Assembly (NCBI GenBank): GCA_023630215.1
Contig: JALPRQ010000002.1
Coordinates: 1 to 64,000 of the forward strand
DNA length: 64,000 bases
DNA from: Rhodobacteraceae bacterium NBU2976
GTDB lineage: Bacteria > Pseudomonadota > Alphaproteobacteria > Rhodobacterales > Rhodobacteraceae
Reading direction: 5' to 3'
Below, one piece after another: positions 51,151 through 59,314 of this stretch. Position numbers and translations under genes: made by a program. The notes beneath the pieces are model-generated. The model saw only the letters and a list, made by a program, of their open reading frames with translations, made no database searches and was not told the DNA's origin. Numbering within the stretch: the first letter of the stretch is position 1; each line of letters begins with the position of its first letter.

Positions 51151-54100
51151 CTAGCGCGAGTTGGGCGGAGTGCCTAGCGGTTTGTTTAAGATGGTGTGCA
51201 ACAACGCCCGCGCAGAATTACTTCTCGGGTGCCACATGTCGCGGTCTATCGCCTCCTGAAAGCGTTCCGCGATTTCACGGAGCGCGGCAGGGTTGTGGTC
51301 GGCGATGAACTGGCGGGTGGTTTCGTCCTCCAGAAACGCTTCATGCACAAGATCGAAATGATGGTTTTTGACGGCGCGCGTGGTTGCCGCGAACGCAAAC
51401 ATATAATCGACCGTCGCAGCCATTTCGAACGCACCTTTATAGCCGTGGCGCTTGACCCCCTCGATCCATTTGGGGTTCACAACGCGGGAGCGGATGACGC
51501 GCGACATTTCTTCGTCGAGTGTGCGGATCACGGGGCGTTCAGGGCGGGAATGGTCGTTGTGATAAATCTTCGGCGCTTCGCCTTGCAGGTGTTCAATCGT
51601 CGCCGCGACGCCGCCTTCGAATTGGTAATAGTCGTCGCTGTCCAGAATGTCGTGCTCACGATTGTCCTGATTGTGGACCACCGCCTGAACGCCCGTTAAG
51701 CGCGTTTCCAGCTCCGCGCGCGCCCCCGCGCCGCCCGCCTTGCCGCCATAGGCATAGCCACCCCATGTCAGGTACGCCTCCGCCAGATCGGCCTTGTCGT
51801 TCCAGATGCGTTCGTCGATCAACGCCTGCAATCCCGCACCATAGGCCCCGGGTTTTGCGCCGAAAATGCGATAGCCCGCGCGATCTTCGCCCAGCGTTTT
51901 AACCTCCGCGCGATAGCGTGCCGCCAGTGGGTTCATGTCGTCGGGTTCCTCCAACTTCATCACCGCACGGATCGCGCTATCGAGCAGATCAATCTGCGCC
52001 GGAAACGCATCGCGGAAGAACCCCGAAATCCGCAAGGTCACATCTACACGCGGACGGTCCAGCACGCTCAGCGGCATAATCTCGAACCCCGTCACGCGGC
52101 GACTGGCATTATCCCATTCCGGCTTAACGCCCATCAGCGCCATCGCCTGCGCAATATCATCACCACCCGTGCGCATGTTGGATGTCCCCCATGCGGTCAG
52201 CACCATGGCGCGGGGCCAGTCGCCTTCCTCCTGCAAATGCCGTTCGATCAGCAGGTTCGCCGACTTCCAACCCAGCGTCCACGCGGCTGGCGTTGGCAAG
52301 GTCCGGCTGTCGATGGAGAAAAAATTCCGGCCCGTCGGCAGCACGTCCAGACGCCCGCGCGTCGGGGCACCCGAGGCGCCGGGGGCGACGAAACGGCCAG
52401 CAAGGCCGCTGAGGAGCCCCCGCATCTCCGCCGGTCCACAGCCCCGCAAGGTTGGGACAACATCAGCATGTATCCCTTCCACCACCAGCCGCGTGCGTTT
52501 CCACATCGGATCAGGTTCCAACCCTTCGATCAGCCGTCCGGCGATCCATTCCAGCCGCTCGACAGAGTCGCCCAACGTCCGCCACGGGTCCGAAGATGCC
52601 GCCTTCAAAAACTTGTGGCGCGGCCCGTCATACGCATCCGACATCACACAATCGAGCGGGTCAAACCCCATCTCCATATCCGCCGCCAAGGCCCGGATAA
52701 GCGAGGCATTCGCCCCCTTCCCATCCCCACGCGGCACCCGCACCAAGGCCGCCACTAGATCACGTTCCAGCGTTCCCGTGGGCGAGGACCCGAATATATG
52801 CAGCCCGTCCCTGATCTGGCTTTCCTTGAGATCACACAGGTAATTATCAAGCGCCGCTAGTTGCTTCCCTTCTTCAGCATTCCAATCAATTCCCGCATCT
52901 TCATCGATCCTTGTCGCTCGGGTCAGGTTCAATATCTCGCCGCGCAGGAAATCCAGCCGCCGGGGATCCACGCCTGACGCTTCGTAATATTCGTCAACCA
53001 GCGCCTCCAGATCCTTGAGCGGACCATAGGTCTCCGCCCGCGTCAGCGGTGGTGTCAGATGGTCGATGATCACGGTTTGCGCACGGCGCTTGGCCTGCGT
53101 CCCTTCACCCGGATCATTCACAATGAAGGGATAGAAATGGGGTGTCGGGCCGAACACAGCCTCCGGAAAACATTCATCGGACAGCGCCAGCGCCTTACCC
53201 GGCAACCACTCCATATTGCCGTGCTTGCCCATATGGACAATCGCATGGGCACCCAACTGATGGCGCAGCCAGAAATAGAAGGCGAAATAATTGTGTGGCG
53301 GCACAAGGTCCGGTGAGTGATACGTTTCCTTGGGATCAATATTATAGCCCCGCGCTGGCTGTATCCCGACAACCGCATTGCCGAACCGCAGGATCGACAG
53401 GCTGAAATAGCCGCAATCGACCTCACCAGTGGTAAAAAACGGATCAGCCTCCGGCGCACCCCACCTTTCCTCAACCTTGCGGCGGACCTCGGCGGGCAGT
53501 TGGCCATAATCAATCTGATAGTCCGACATCATCAGCCGCTCGCCACCGTCACGGCGCACACGGTCGGTCAGCCAGTTCGTCGGTCCCGCCAGTATCCGCG
53601 CCATCAGGTCGGCGCTGTCGGCTGGCAAGTCACGCACGGCAAACCCTTCATCCGCCAGCGCCCGCAGCACATCGACCGTTGCCGCAGGCGTGTCCAGCCC
53701 GACGCCATTCGCCAGCCGTCCGTCCTTGTTGGGATAATTCGCCAGCACCAGCGCGACCTTTTTCTCCGCCACAGGAACCCGCCGCAGCTTCGCCCAGTTC
53801 GCTGCCAACTTCGCCACAAACGCAATCCGCCCGCCATGGGCGCGGTAGGCGGTGATCAGGCATTCGGTCGCCTCGTCAAAATACGCCTCGCCTTTGAAAC
53901 TCACCGCACGGGTCAGGATGCGCCCGTCGATTTCCGGCAAGCTGACATTCATCGCAATGTCCCGCGCAGACAGACCGTTTAGGCCGCTGTCCCACGCCTC
54001 CTCCGTCCCCGCAGCAAAAACAATCTGGAACACCGGCGCACCGGTGGAATCCAGAACCGTCCCTTTGCCCGCATCTTGGGGCGTAGATATCGCAAAACTG

Positions 54101-54897
54101 GTGCCGTTCAGCACCACATCAGGTTGGGCGTCGGCGAAAATCTGGGAAACCGTTGCGGCGGACAGTTCATCCTTTAATGACGCCACAAAAATCGGCAGCG
54201 GGTTCAGCCCCTCCCGCGCCAACTGTTTAACCAACCGATTGACCGGATGCAGACCCGCGCCCTGCACCAATGCGCGGTAAAACACCAACGCTACGACAGG
54301 TTGATCCGGCTGCCATGCTGCGCGGATCGTGTCCAACGACGCCGACTCCTCGCCCGGCCAATAGAGCCCTGCGCGCAATAGCGGCTTCGCCTGCTGCGGG
54401 CGTTCAGCCCCGTCCAGCATTGCCCGCGTATAGCGCAGGAAATTCGCCGCATTCTCCGGCCCGCCCTCAATCAGATAAGACCAGAGCGCGTCATAATCCG
54501 CGCCCGACACCGTCGAAAATGCCCGCAATTCTTCGTCAGGTTTATCGTCCCCGGGCAGCACAGCAAAGCCAACACCCGCCGCACCCAACCGCACCGCGAA
54601 TTGCTCCAGCCCATAGGGCCAATAGGCCCGTCCGCCCAGCAACCGCACCACAACCAGCTTCGCCTTGGTCGCCGTGTCGTCCAGATATTTATCAATCGTA
54701 AAACTGTGCGAGAGGTTCCCGAGGTTCGCCAGACGCAAACTCTGTGGCCCGTCCTTGATCGTACTGAAGGCTTCGGACAGCGCGGCGATTTCCGTGTCCG
54801 CCGCGCTGATTACGATCACGTCGGCGGAGGATTGACCCAGATCGACCGGCTCCGACCCGTCGGAAATCTCGCCGGGTTGGACTTGTAGCAGGTGCAT
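51151..54897 (-). CDS. cobN: Cobaltochelatase subunit CobN
   Basis: The large subunit of the aerobic cobaltochelatase (with CobS and CobT), inserting cobalt into hydrogenobyrinic acid a,c-diamide. 1248 residues, the full length for CobN, related to magnesium-chelatase BchH. Landmarks include FVASLKDELSAATVSQIFADAQPDVVLNGTSFA, IVHMGKHGNMEWLPGKALALSDECFPEAVFG and MRTGGDDIAQAMALMGVKPEWD. CobS and CobT are not in the window. The start overlaps the stop of the GNAT gene upstream. Confidence 0.97.
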   Translation of the reverse strand: MHLLQVQPGEISDGSEPVDLGQSSADVIVISAADTEIAALSEAFSTIKDGPQSLRLANLGNLSHSFTIDKYLDDTATKAKLVVVRLLGGRAYWPYGLEQFAVRLGAAGVGFAVLPGDDKPDEELRAFSTVSGADYDALWSYLIEGGPENAANFLRYTRAMLDGAERPQQAKPLLRAGLYWPGEESASLDTIRAAWQPDQPVVALVFYRALVQGAGLHPVNRLVKQLAREGLNPLPIFVASLKDELSAATVSQIFADAQPDVVLNGTSFAISTPQDAGKGTVLDSTGAPVFQIVFAAGTEEAWDSGLNGLSARDIAMNVSLPEIDGRILTRAVSFKGEAYFDEATECLITAYRAHGGRIAFVAKLAANWAKLRRVPVAEKKVALVLANYPNKDGRLANGVGLDTPAATVDVLRALADEGFAVRDLPADSADLMARILAGPTNWLTDRVRRDGGERLMMSDYQIDYGQLPAEVRRKVEERWGAPEADPFFTTGEVDCGYFSLSILRFGNAVVGIQPARGYNIDPKETYHSPDLVPPHNYFAFYFWLRHQLGAHAIVHMGKHGNMEWLPGKALALSDECFPEAVFGPTPHFYPFIVNDPGEGTQAKRRAQTVIIDHLTPPLTRAETYGPLKDLEALVDEYYEASGVDPRRLDFLRGEILNLTRATRIDEDAGIDWNAEEGKQLAALDNYLCDLKESQIRDGLHIFGSSPTGTLERDLVAALVRVPRGDGKGANASLIRALAADMEMGFDPLDCVMSDAYDGPRHKFLKAASSDPWRTLGDSVERLEWIAGRLIEGLEPDPMWKRTRLVVEGIHADVVPTLRGCGPAEMRGLLSGLAGRFVAPGASGAPTRGRLDVLPTGRNFFSIDSRTLPTPAAWTLGWKSANLLIERHLQEEGDWPRAMVLTAWGTSNMRTGGDDIAQAMALMGVKPEWDNASRRVTGFEIMPLSVLDRPRVDVTLRISGFFRDAFPAQIDLLDSAIRAVMKLEEPDDMNPLAARYRAEVKTLGEDRAGYRIFGAKPGAYGAGLQALIDERIWNDKADLAEAYLTWGGYAYGGKAGGAGARAELETRLTGVQAVVHNQDNREHDILDSDDYYQFEGGVAATIEHLQGEAPKIYHNDHSRPERPVIRTLDEEMSRVIRSRVVNPKWIEGVKRHGYKGAFEMAATVDYMFAFAATTRAVKNHHFDLVHEAFLEDETTRQFIADHNPAALREIAERFQEAIDRDMWHPRSNSARALLHTILNKPLGTPPNSR

Positions 54898-55349
54898 CAG
54901 AGGGCCTTGGTCATAAAAATGCTGAATTCGCCGTCGTCATAGTCGCCAAACGGCCCGCAGCGGGTAAATCCGCCGCGTTCATAAAGCCGATGCGCCGCAT
55001 GCAGCAACGTTCCGGTTTCGAGATTCAGGACCGGCAACCCCAGCCCACGTGCTTCGTCCTCGACCTGCGTTAGCAGCGCTGCGCCAACGGATCGCCCCCG
55101 CGCCGCGGGATCGACAAACATCGACTTCACTTCGCCATATCCATCCCGGATCGCCAGCGCCGCGCAGCCGAGCGTTTCATTACCGTCCTTGGCCACGAAA
55201 AACCGGATATCCTCGCCACAAAGCGCATCTATTGACAGGAAGTGACACTCCCCCACCGGAAACAGCGAGGTCATCAGATCGTGCGACCCTTGCAACAGCC
55301 GTATCGCGCCCGCGTCGCGCGGATCGCCATATGTAACCGCAACACTCAC
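54897..55349 (-). CDS. GNAT acetyltransferase in the cobalamin operon
   Basis: A 150-residue GNAT protein with ESMFVDPAARGRSVGAALLTQVEDEARG (acetyl-CoA loop near residue 80) and NLETGTLLHAAHRLYERGGF. It overlaps cobN at its stop (by one base) and cobW at its start by four bases, so it is part of the operon. Substrate unknown; a role in B12 synthesis is not established. Confidence 0.88.
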   Translation of the reverse strand: MSVAVTYGDPRDAGAIRLLQGSHDLMTSLFPVGECHFLSIDALCGEDIRFFVAKDGNETLGCAALAIRDGYGEVKSMFVDPAARGRSVGAALLTQVEDEARGLGLPVLNLETGTLLHAAHRLYERGGFTRCGPFGDYDDGEFSIFMTKAL

Positions 55350-56416
55350 GCCGCGCCCAGCGCCCGTTCGATAGCCAGCCGATCCAGCCCGGCCTCGCCA
55401 ATCACAACAAGGTTGGCGCGTCCCTTTTCGGCATCCGTCAGCGGGCGGTCGAAATAGGTTTCAATTCGCGGGCCTACCGCCTGTATCACCAGCCGCATCG
55501 GTTTCGCGCCAACCTGCGCGAACCCTTTCAGGCGCAATATGTCATGGTCGCGGATCACTTTGGCGACCGCGTCCGCGAATGCCTCAACCTCTGTCACAAC
55601 ACCGCGCGTGACCTGAAAAGTTTCAAACTCGTCATGCCCGTGGTCGTGCTCGTGATCATGGTCGTGATCGTCCTCATCATCGTGGTGATGATGGTGATGG
55701 ACCTCGTGCCGGGCGTCCAGATCATCCTCGGCCCCGATTCCCAAGCCCAGCAGCATCTGCGGCGAAATCGCCCCCATCGAGGTCCGGATCACCTGAACAC
55801 CATCGCGGCTGCCTGCCTTTAGACGGGTTTCCAGATCGTCTGACTGGGCGTCGCTCAGAAGGTCCGTTTTGTTGACGATGATCATGTCCGCACAGGCGAG
55901 CTGATCCTCGAACAGTTCCGACAGCGGGGTCTCGTGATCCAGATTGTCATCCGCGCCCCGTTGCGCATCAATCGCACCTTCGTCATGGGCAAACCGCCCT
56001 TCGGCCATTGCTGCGCCATCGACCAGCGTGATCACGCCGTCCACCGTCACGCGATTGCGGATTTCCGGCCAGTTGAACGCCCGCACCAACGGCTGCGGCA
56101 GCGCCAGCCCCGAGGTTTCAATCACGATATGATCCGGCGGCAGGTCGCGGTTCAGCAGTTTTTCCATCGCGGGGACAAAATCCTCTGCCACCGTGCAGCA
56201 GATACAGCCGTTCGACAGCTCCAGCACGTCATCATCCTCGCACCCTTCGATCCCGCAGCCTTTCAGCAGGTCGCCATCGACGCCCAGATCACCGAACTCG
56301 TTGATAATCAACGCAATTCTCTTGCCGTTGGCGTTGCGCAACATATGCTGCACGAGCGTGGTTTTGCCCGCGCCCAGAAACCCTGTGATCACCGTTGTCG
56401 GTATCTTGCCTGCCAT
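55346..56416 (-). CDS. cobW: CobW-family metallochaperone GTPase with His-rich loop
   Basis: A 356-residue COG0523 GTPase that delivers metal, probably cobalt, for cobalamin synthesis. Walker A GFLGAGKTTL near residue 13, the metal site NGCICC (Cys-x-Cys-Cys near residue 70), NKTDLL near residue 183, and a CobW C-terminal domain. A loop at residues 241-262 is very rich in His and Asp (HEVHHHHHHDDEDDHDH...), a plausible cobalt-binding region. Overlaps GNAT downstream and follows DUF1636. Confidence 0.95.
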   Translation of the reverse strand: MAGKIPTTVITGFLGAGKTTLVQHMLRNANGKRIALIINEFGDLGVDGDLLKGCGIEGCEDDDVLELSNGCICCTVAEDFVPAMEKLLNRDLPPDHIVIETSGLALPQPLVRAFNWPEIRNRVTVDGVITLVDGAAMAEGRFAHDEGAIDAQRGADDNLDHETPLSELFEDQLACADMIIVNKTDLLSDAQSDDLETRLKAGSRDGVQVIRTSMGAISPQMLLGLGIGAEDDLDARHEVHHHHHHDDEDDHDHDHEHDHGHDEFETFQVTRGVVTEVEAFADAVAKVIRDHDILRLKGFAQVGAKPMRLVIQAVGPRIETYFDRPLTDAEKGRANLVVIGEAGLDRLAIERALGAA

Positions 56417-56417
56417 A

Positions 56418-56786
56418 TTATTCCCCTGTGGTCAGCGCCGGAATGCGGGCGCGAAAATGCCCTTTCACCCCTTGCGGCCATTGTTTAAAGGGCACCTGCC
56501 CCGTGTCACTTTCGCGATGCCGCTCGGCATATTCGACGATGGCGTCTGCGGAGGTTGCGTCCGGCGTGAAGGAGCCCAAAACATAGGTCAGCTTGCCGGG
56601 CGCGGCAATCACCACGTTACAGTGGAACTCGCACCCCATCGTGCAGGATACGCGGCGCACAGGCAAACCCTTGGCCCCTGCCAATGCCTCGACTTCCTCG
56701 GCCAGCATTTCGCCGCCGGTTTTGCCGTTATGGATTTTCTCTTCGACACTGTAGTTACAGGTATCGCATACGATAATTTCTGTCAT
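56418..56786 (-). CDS. DUF1636 metal-binding protein
   Basis: A 122-residue protein of the DUF1636 family. Metal-type Cys sites are CDTCNY at residues 7-12 and SCTMGCEFHCNVV (near residue 47). DUF1636 genes are typically next to cobW and cobK in Rhodobacterales, as here, so a role in cobalt handling or ferredoxin-like electron supply is likely but unproven. One base from cobW and one base from cobK stops. Confidence 0.88.
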   Translation of the reverse strand: MTEIIVCDTCNYSVEEKIHNGKTGGEMLAEEVEALAGAKGLPVRRVSCTMGCEFHCNVVIAAPGKLTYVLGSFTPDATSADAIVEYAERHRESDTGQVPFKQWPQGVKGHFRARIPALTTGE

Positions 56787-56787
56787 G

Positions 56788-57507
56788 TCACTTTCTTAGT
56801 CGCGCGAGCCAGTCGGTCACGTCTGAAACCGTCGTCACGGTCTCTACCACCGGCAAGACGGGGCGTTCAATGACGATAATCGGGATTGACAGGTAAGTCG
56901 CCGCCTCGATCTTGGCAAAGGTCGCGTCACCGCCAGAGTTTTTCGTGACCAGATGTGTGATCCGGTGGTTCTGCATCAGCGCCAGTTCGTCGTCGAACCG
57001 GTGCGGCGGGCGCTGGATGATCGCCTCGCCATTGGTGAAGGGGTTAGCCACTGCGTCGATTGCACGGAACAGGAACCAGACGTCGGCACGATCCGCAAAC
57101 GGGTTCAGCGACTGCCCGCCGACGGTCAGAAAGGCGCGAGCGCCCGTCGGCAGGGCATCCGCCGCGTCAGGATAATCACCGACAATTGTCCAGCTTGGCG
57201 CAGGCGTCCAAGCGGGGCGTTCAAACCGCAGCATCGGGATTTTCGCACGAGAGGCCGCCGCACAGGCGTTCCATGATATATTTTTGGCATAGGGGTGCGT
57301 TGCATCAATCAGTGCGGTGATCCCAGCATCTGTGATGTAGCGCAGCAACCCGTCCGCCCCGCCGAACCCGCCCGTGCGGGTCGGATGATCGCGGGGGCGC
57401 GGTTCCGCGGTAACACCGGACAGGCTTTCCATTACGTCATAGCCTTCGGTGAACAGGGTGTCGGTCAGCCGTGCGCCGTCTGATGTGCCGCCAAGGATCA
57501 GGATCAT
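56788..57507 (-). CDS. cobK: Precorrin-6A reductase
   Basis: A 239-residue NADPH-dependent reductase of the CobK/CbiJ family. ILILGGTSDGARLTDTLFTEG gives the coenzyme-binding start; LIDATHPYAKNISWNACAAA near residue 70 and LVTKNSGGDATFAKIEAAT near residue 190 are the conserved blocks. It reduces precorrin-6A to precorrin-6B. Overlaps cbiD by four bases (ATGA). Confidence 0.95.
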   Translation of the reverse strand: MILILGGTSDGARLTDTLFTEGYDVMESLSGVTAEPRPRDHPTRTGGFGGADGLLRYITDAGITALIDATHPYAKNISWNACAAASRAKIPMLRFERPAWTPAPSWTIVGDYPDAADALPTGARAFLTVGGQSLNPFADRADVWFLFRAIDAVANPFTNGEAIIQRPPHRFDDELALMQNHRITHLVTKNSGGDATFAKIEAATYLSIPIIVIERPVLPVVETVTTVSDVTDWLARLRK

Positions 57508-58523
57508 GCAAAATCCCTCCGGCTGAGGATATTCCCGGCCCGGTCAATCACGATGATTTCCACTTGAACGGGCGCGCCGTCCAGCATCGCCAGCGCTTCG
57601 CGTTGCGCCCCCTCGGCCACCCAGTCGGCAAACGCCGCGCCGTTGCGTTCATAAACCTCCGCCGCCGTCACCGCCTCGCCCACGTCGAAATCCGACAGCG
57701 CCGTAAAATCCACTTGCGAGCGCCCGGAATGCAAATCCCGCGCCCCTTGCGCCAGCTTGGTCAGCTTGCCGATCCCCCCCGCCAGCGTCAGCCGCGCGAC
57801 CGGATGGCGGCGCATATATTTCAGCATCCCCCCGACAAAATCGCCCATGTCGAGGCAATCTTCCTGCGACAGCTTATAAATCCCCCGCGCCGTGGCCTCG
57901 GACGTTGAACCCGTCGCTGCGATCACATGATCCCGCCCTGTCGCCACCGCCACGTCGATGCCGCGATGGATGGAGGCTATCCACGCCGCACAACTAAATG
58001 GCCGCACAATCCCCGTGGTCCCAAGGATCGAAAGCCCGCCAACGATCCCCAACCGCCTGTTCCAGGTTTTCTTCGCCAGTTCCTCGCCATCCCGGACCGA
58101 GACCGTCACATCAAGGTCCATCGTGTCCGACACATCCGCAATCGCCTGATCAATCATCAGGCGCGGCACCGGGTTGATGGCGGGTTCCCCGACCGCAAGC
58201 GGCAAGCCGGGTTTGGTTACGGTGCCGACCCCCTTACCCGCGAAGAACCGCAAGCCCTGCCCCGGCGCACCCTGCGCCACCCGCGTTAGGATCAGAGCGC
58301 CGTGTGTTACATCCGGATCATCCCCTGCGTCTTTGATAATTCCTGCCTCGGCCCAGCCCTCGCCCGCCGATGTTTCCGCCAGCGCGAATGCCGGCGTCTC
58401 CCCTTTTGGCAAAGTAATCGAAACCGGGTCCAGAAACCCGCCGCCGCTCAACGCTGACGCTGCCGCCTTGGCCGCAGCCGCAGCGCAGGCGCCCGTGGTC
58501 CAGCCGCGCCGCAGCTCGCTCAT
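57504..58523 (-). CDS. cbiD: Cobalt-precorrin-5B C1-methyltransferase CbiD
   Basis: A 339-residue enzyme. GGAGG precedes the ATG at 58523; the HAD stop overlaps it. LRRGWTTGACAAAAAKAAASAL at the start (the TTGxCA motif), PGVTVRTI-type DVTVSVRDGEELAKKTWNRRLGIVGGLSILGTTGIV, and DFVGGMLKYM near residue 220 are CbiD-specific. CbiD normally works on cobalt-containing intermediates of the anaerobic route, replacing CobF of the aerobic one. No cobF is seen in the window. Confidence 0.95.
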   Translation of the reverse strand: MSELRRGWTTGACAAAAAKAAASALSGGGFLDPVSITLPKGETPAFALAETSAGEGWAEAGIIKDAGDDPDVTHGALILTRVAQGAPGQGLRFFAGKGVGTVTKPGLPLAVGEPAINPVPRLMIDQAIADVSDTMDLDVTVSVRDGEELAKKTWNRRLGIVGGLSILGTTGIVRPFSCAAWIASIHRGIDVAVATGRDHVIAATGSTSEATARGIYKLSQEDCLDMGDFVGGMLKYMRRHPVARLTLAGGIGKLTKLAQGARDLHSGRSQVDFTALSDFDVGEAVTAAEVYERNGAAFADWVAEGAQREALAMLDGAPVQVEIIVIDRAGNILSRRDFA

Positions 58524-59218
58524 CCGGCCTCCAGCCACGCAGGGATTTGGCCGATGTCGCGCAGCACCACGTCCGCATGCGGAGCGAGATCGCCATGATC
58601 CGCCATGCCTGTCAGCACCGCCACCCGTATCATGCCAGCGTCGCGCGCGGAAAACAGGTCGTGCGTTGTGTCACCGACCATCGCGACCTCGGCCGGCGCA
58701 AGGCCCATCTGGTCTGCGAAAGCCAACAGCATCCCCGGTTGCGGTTTCGACCCAAACCCGCTGTCAAACCCGGCGATATAGTGAAAATCCTGTTCGATAC
58801 CTGCCCGCCCCAGATGCACCCGTGCTGCACTTTCCGCATCATTCGTGGCAATCCCCAGCTTTAGGTCGCGAGCCAGAAAATCCTGCATCAGCGGGACCAG
58901 CGGCACAGCAGGCACCATTTCGATCCCGGTGGCCGAATGTTTCAGCTCCTCGTAAAGCCCGGCATAATCGCGCTCCGGGAAAACCGTGCTGACCAAATCC
59001 GTCAGCTCGCCCAACGTCCCGGCAATCACCGGGCTTTGCTTTAAGAAACGGTTCTCCGCTCGGTCGAACATCAACACCTCGGCCAGCCGATCCGCAACCT
59101 CCGGATCATCTGCGGCCATCGCGTCGATAACCTGTCCGCACCAGACGCCCCAGGTCTTGTGAAAATCGAACAGCGTGCCGTCCTTGTCGAATAACAGACC
59201 TTTGATGCGCGTGGCCAC
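58520..59218 (-). CDS. HAD-family phosphatase (phosphoglycolate phosphatase-like)
   Basis: A 232-residue haloacid-dehalogenase-superfamily hydrolase. Motif I FDKDGTLFD (residues 9-17), motif II TNDAES near residue 122, motif III Lys in GSKPQPGM and motif IV MVGDTTHDL near residue 175. Start is GTG at 59218 with AAGGCAA before it. It heads the second cobalamin operon by an overlap with cbiD; a phosphatase step in B12 synthesis is possible but not demonstrated. Confidence 0.88.
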   Translation of the reverse strand: MATRIKGLLFDKDGTLFDFHKTWGVWCGQVIDAMAADDPEVADRLAEVLMFDRAENRFLKQSPVIAGTLGELTDLVSTVFPERDYAGLYEELKHSATGIEMVPAVPLVPLMQDFLARDLKLGIATNDAESAARVHLGRAGIEQDFHYIAGFDSGFGSKPQPGMLLAFADQMGLAPAEVAMVGDTTHDLFSARDAGMIRVAVLTGMADHGDLAPHADVVLRDIGQIPAWLEAG

Positions 59219-59314
59219 TTGCCTTGATCCCTTTTCCCGCTAACCTGCCCGTGGGAGGACAGATGGTTCACGGATTAAGTTATGGGTTCGCGCGCACCTT
59301 GACCAGAGGGTGCG

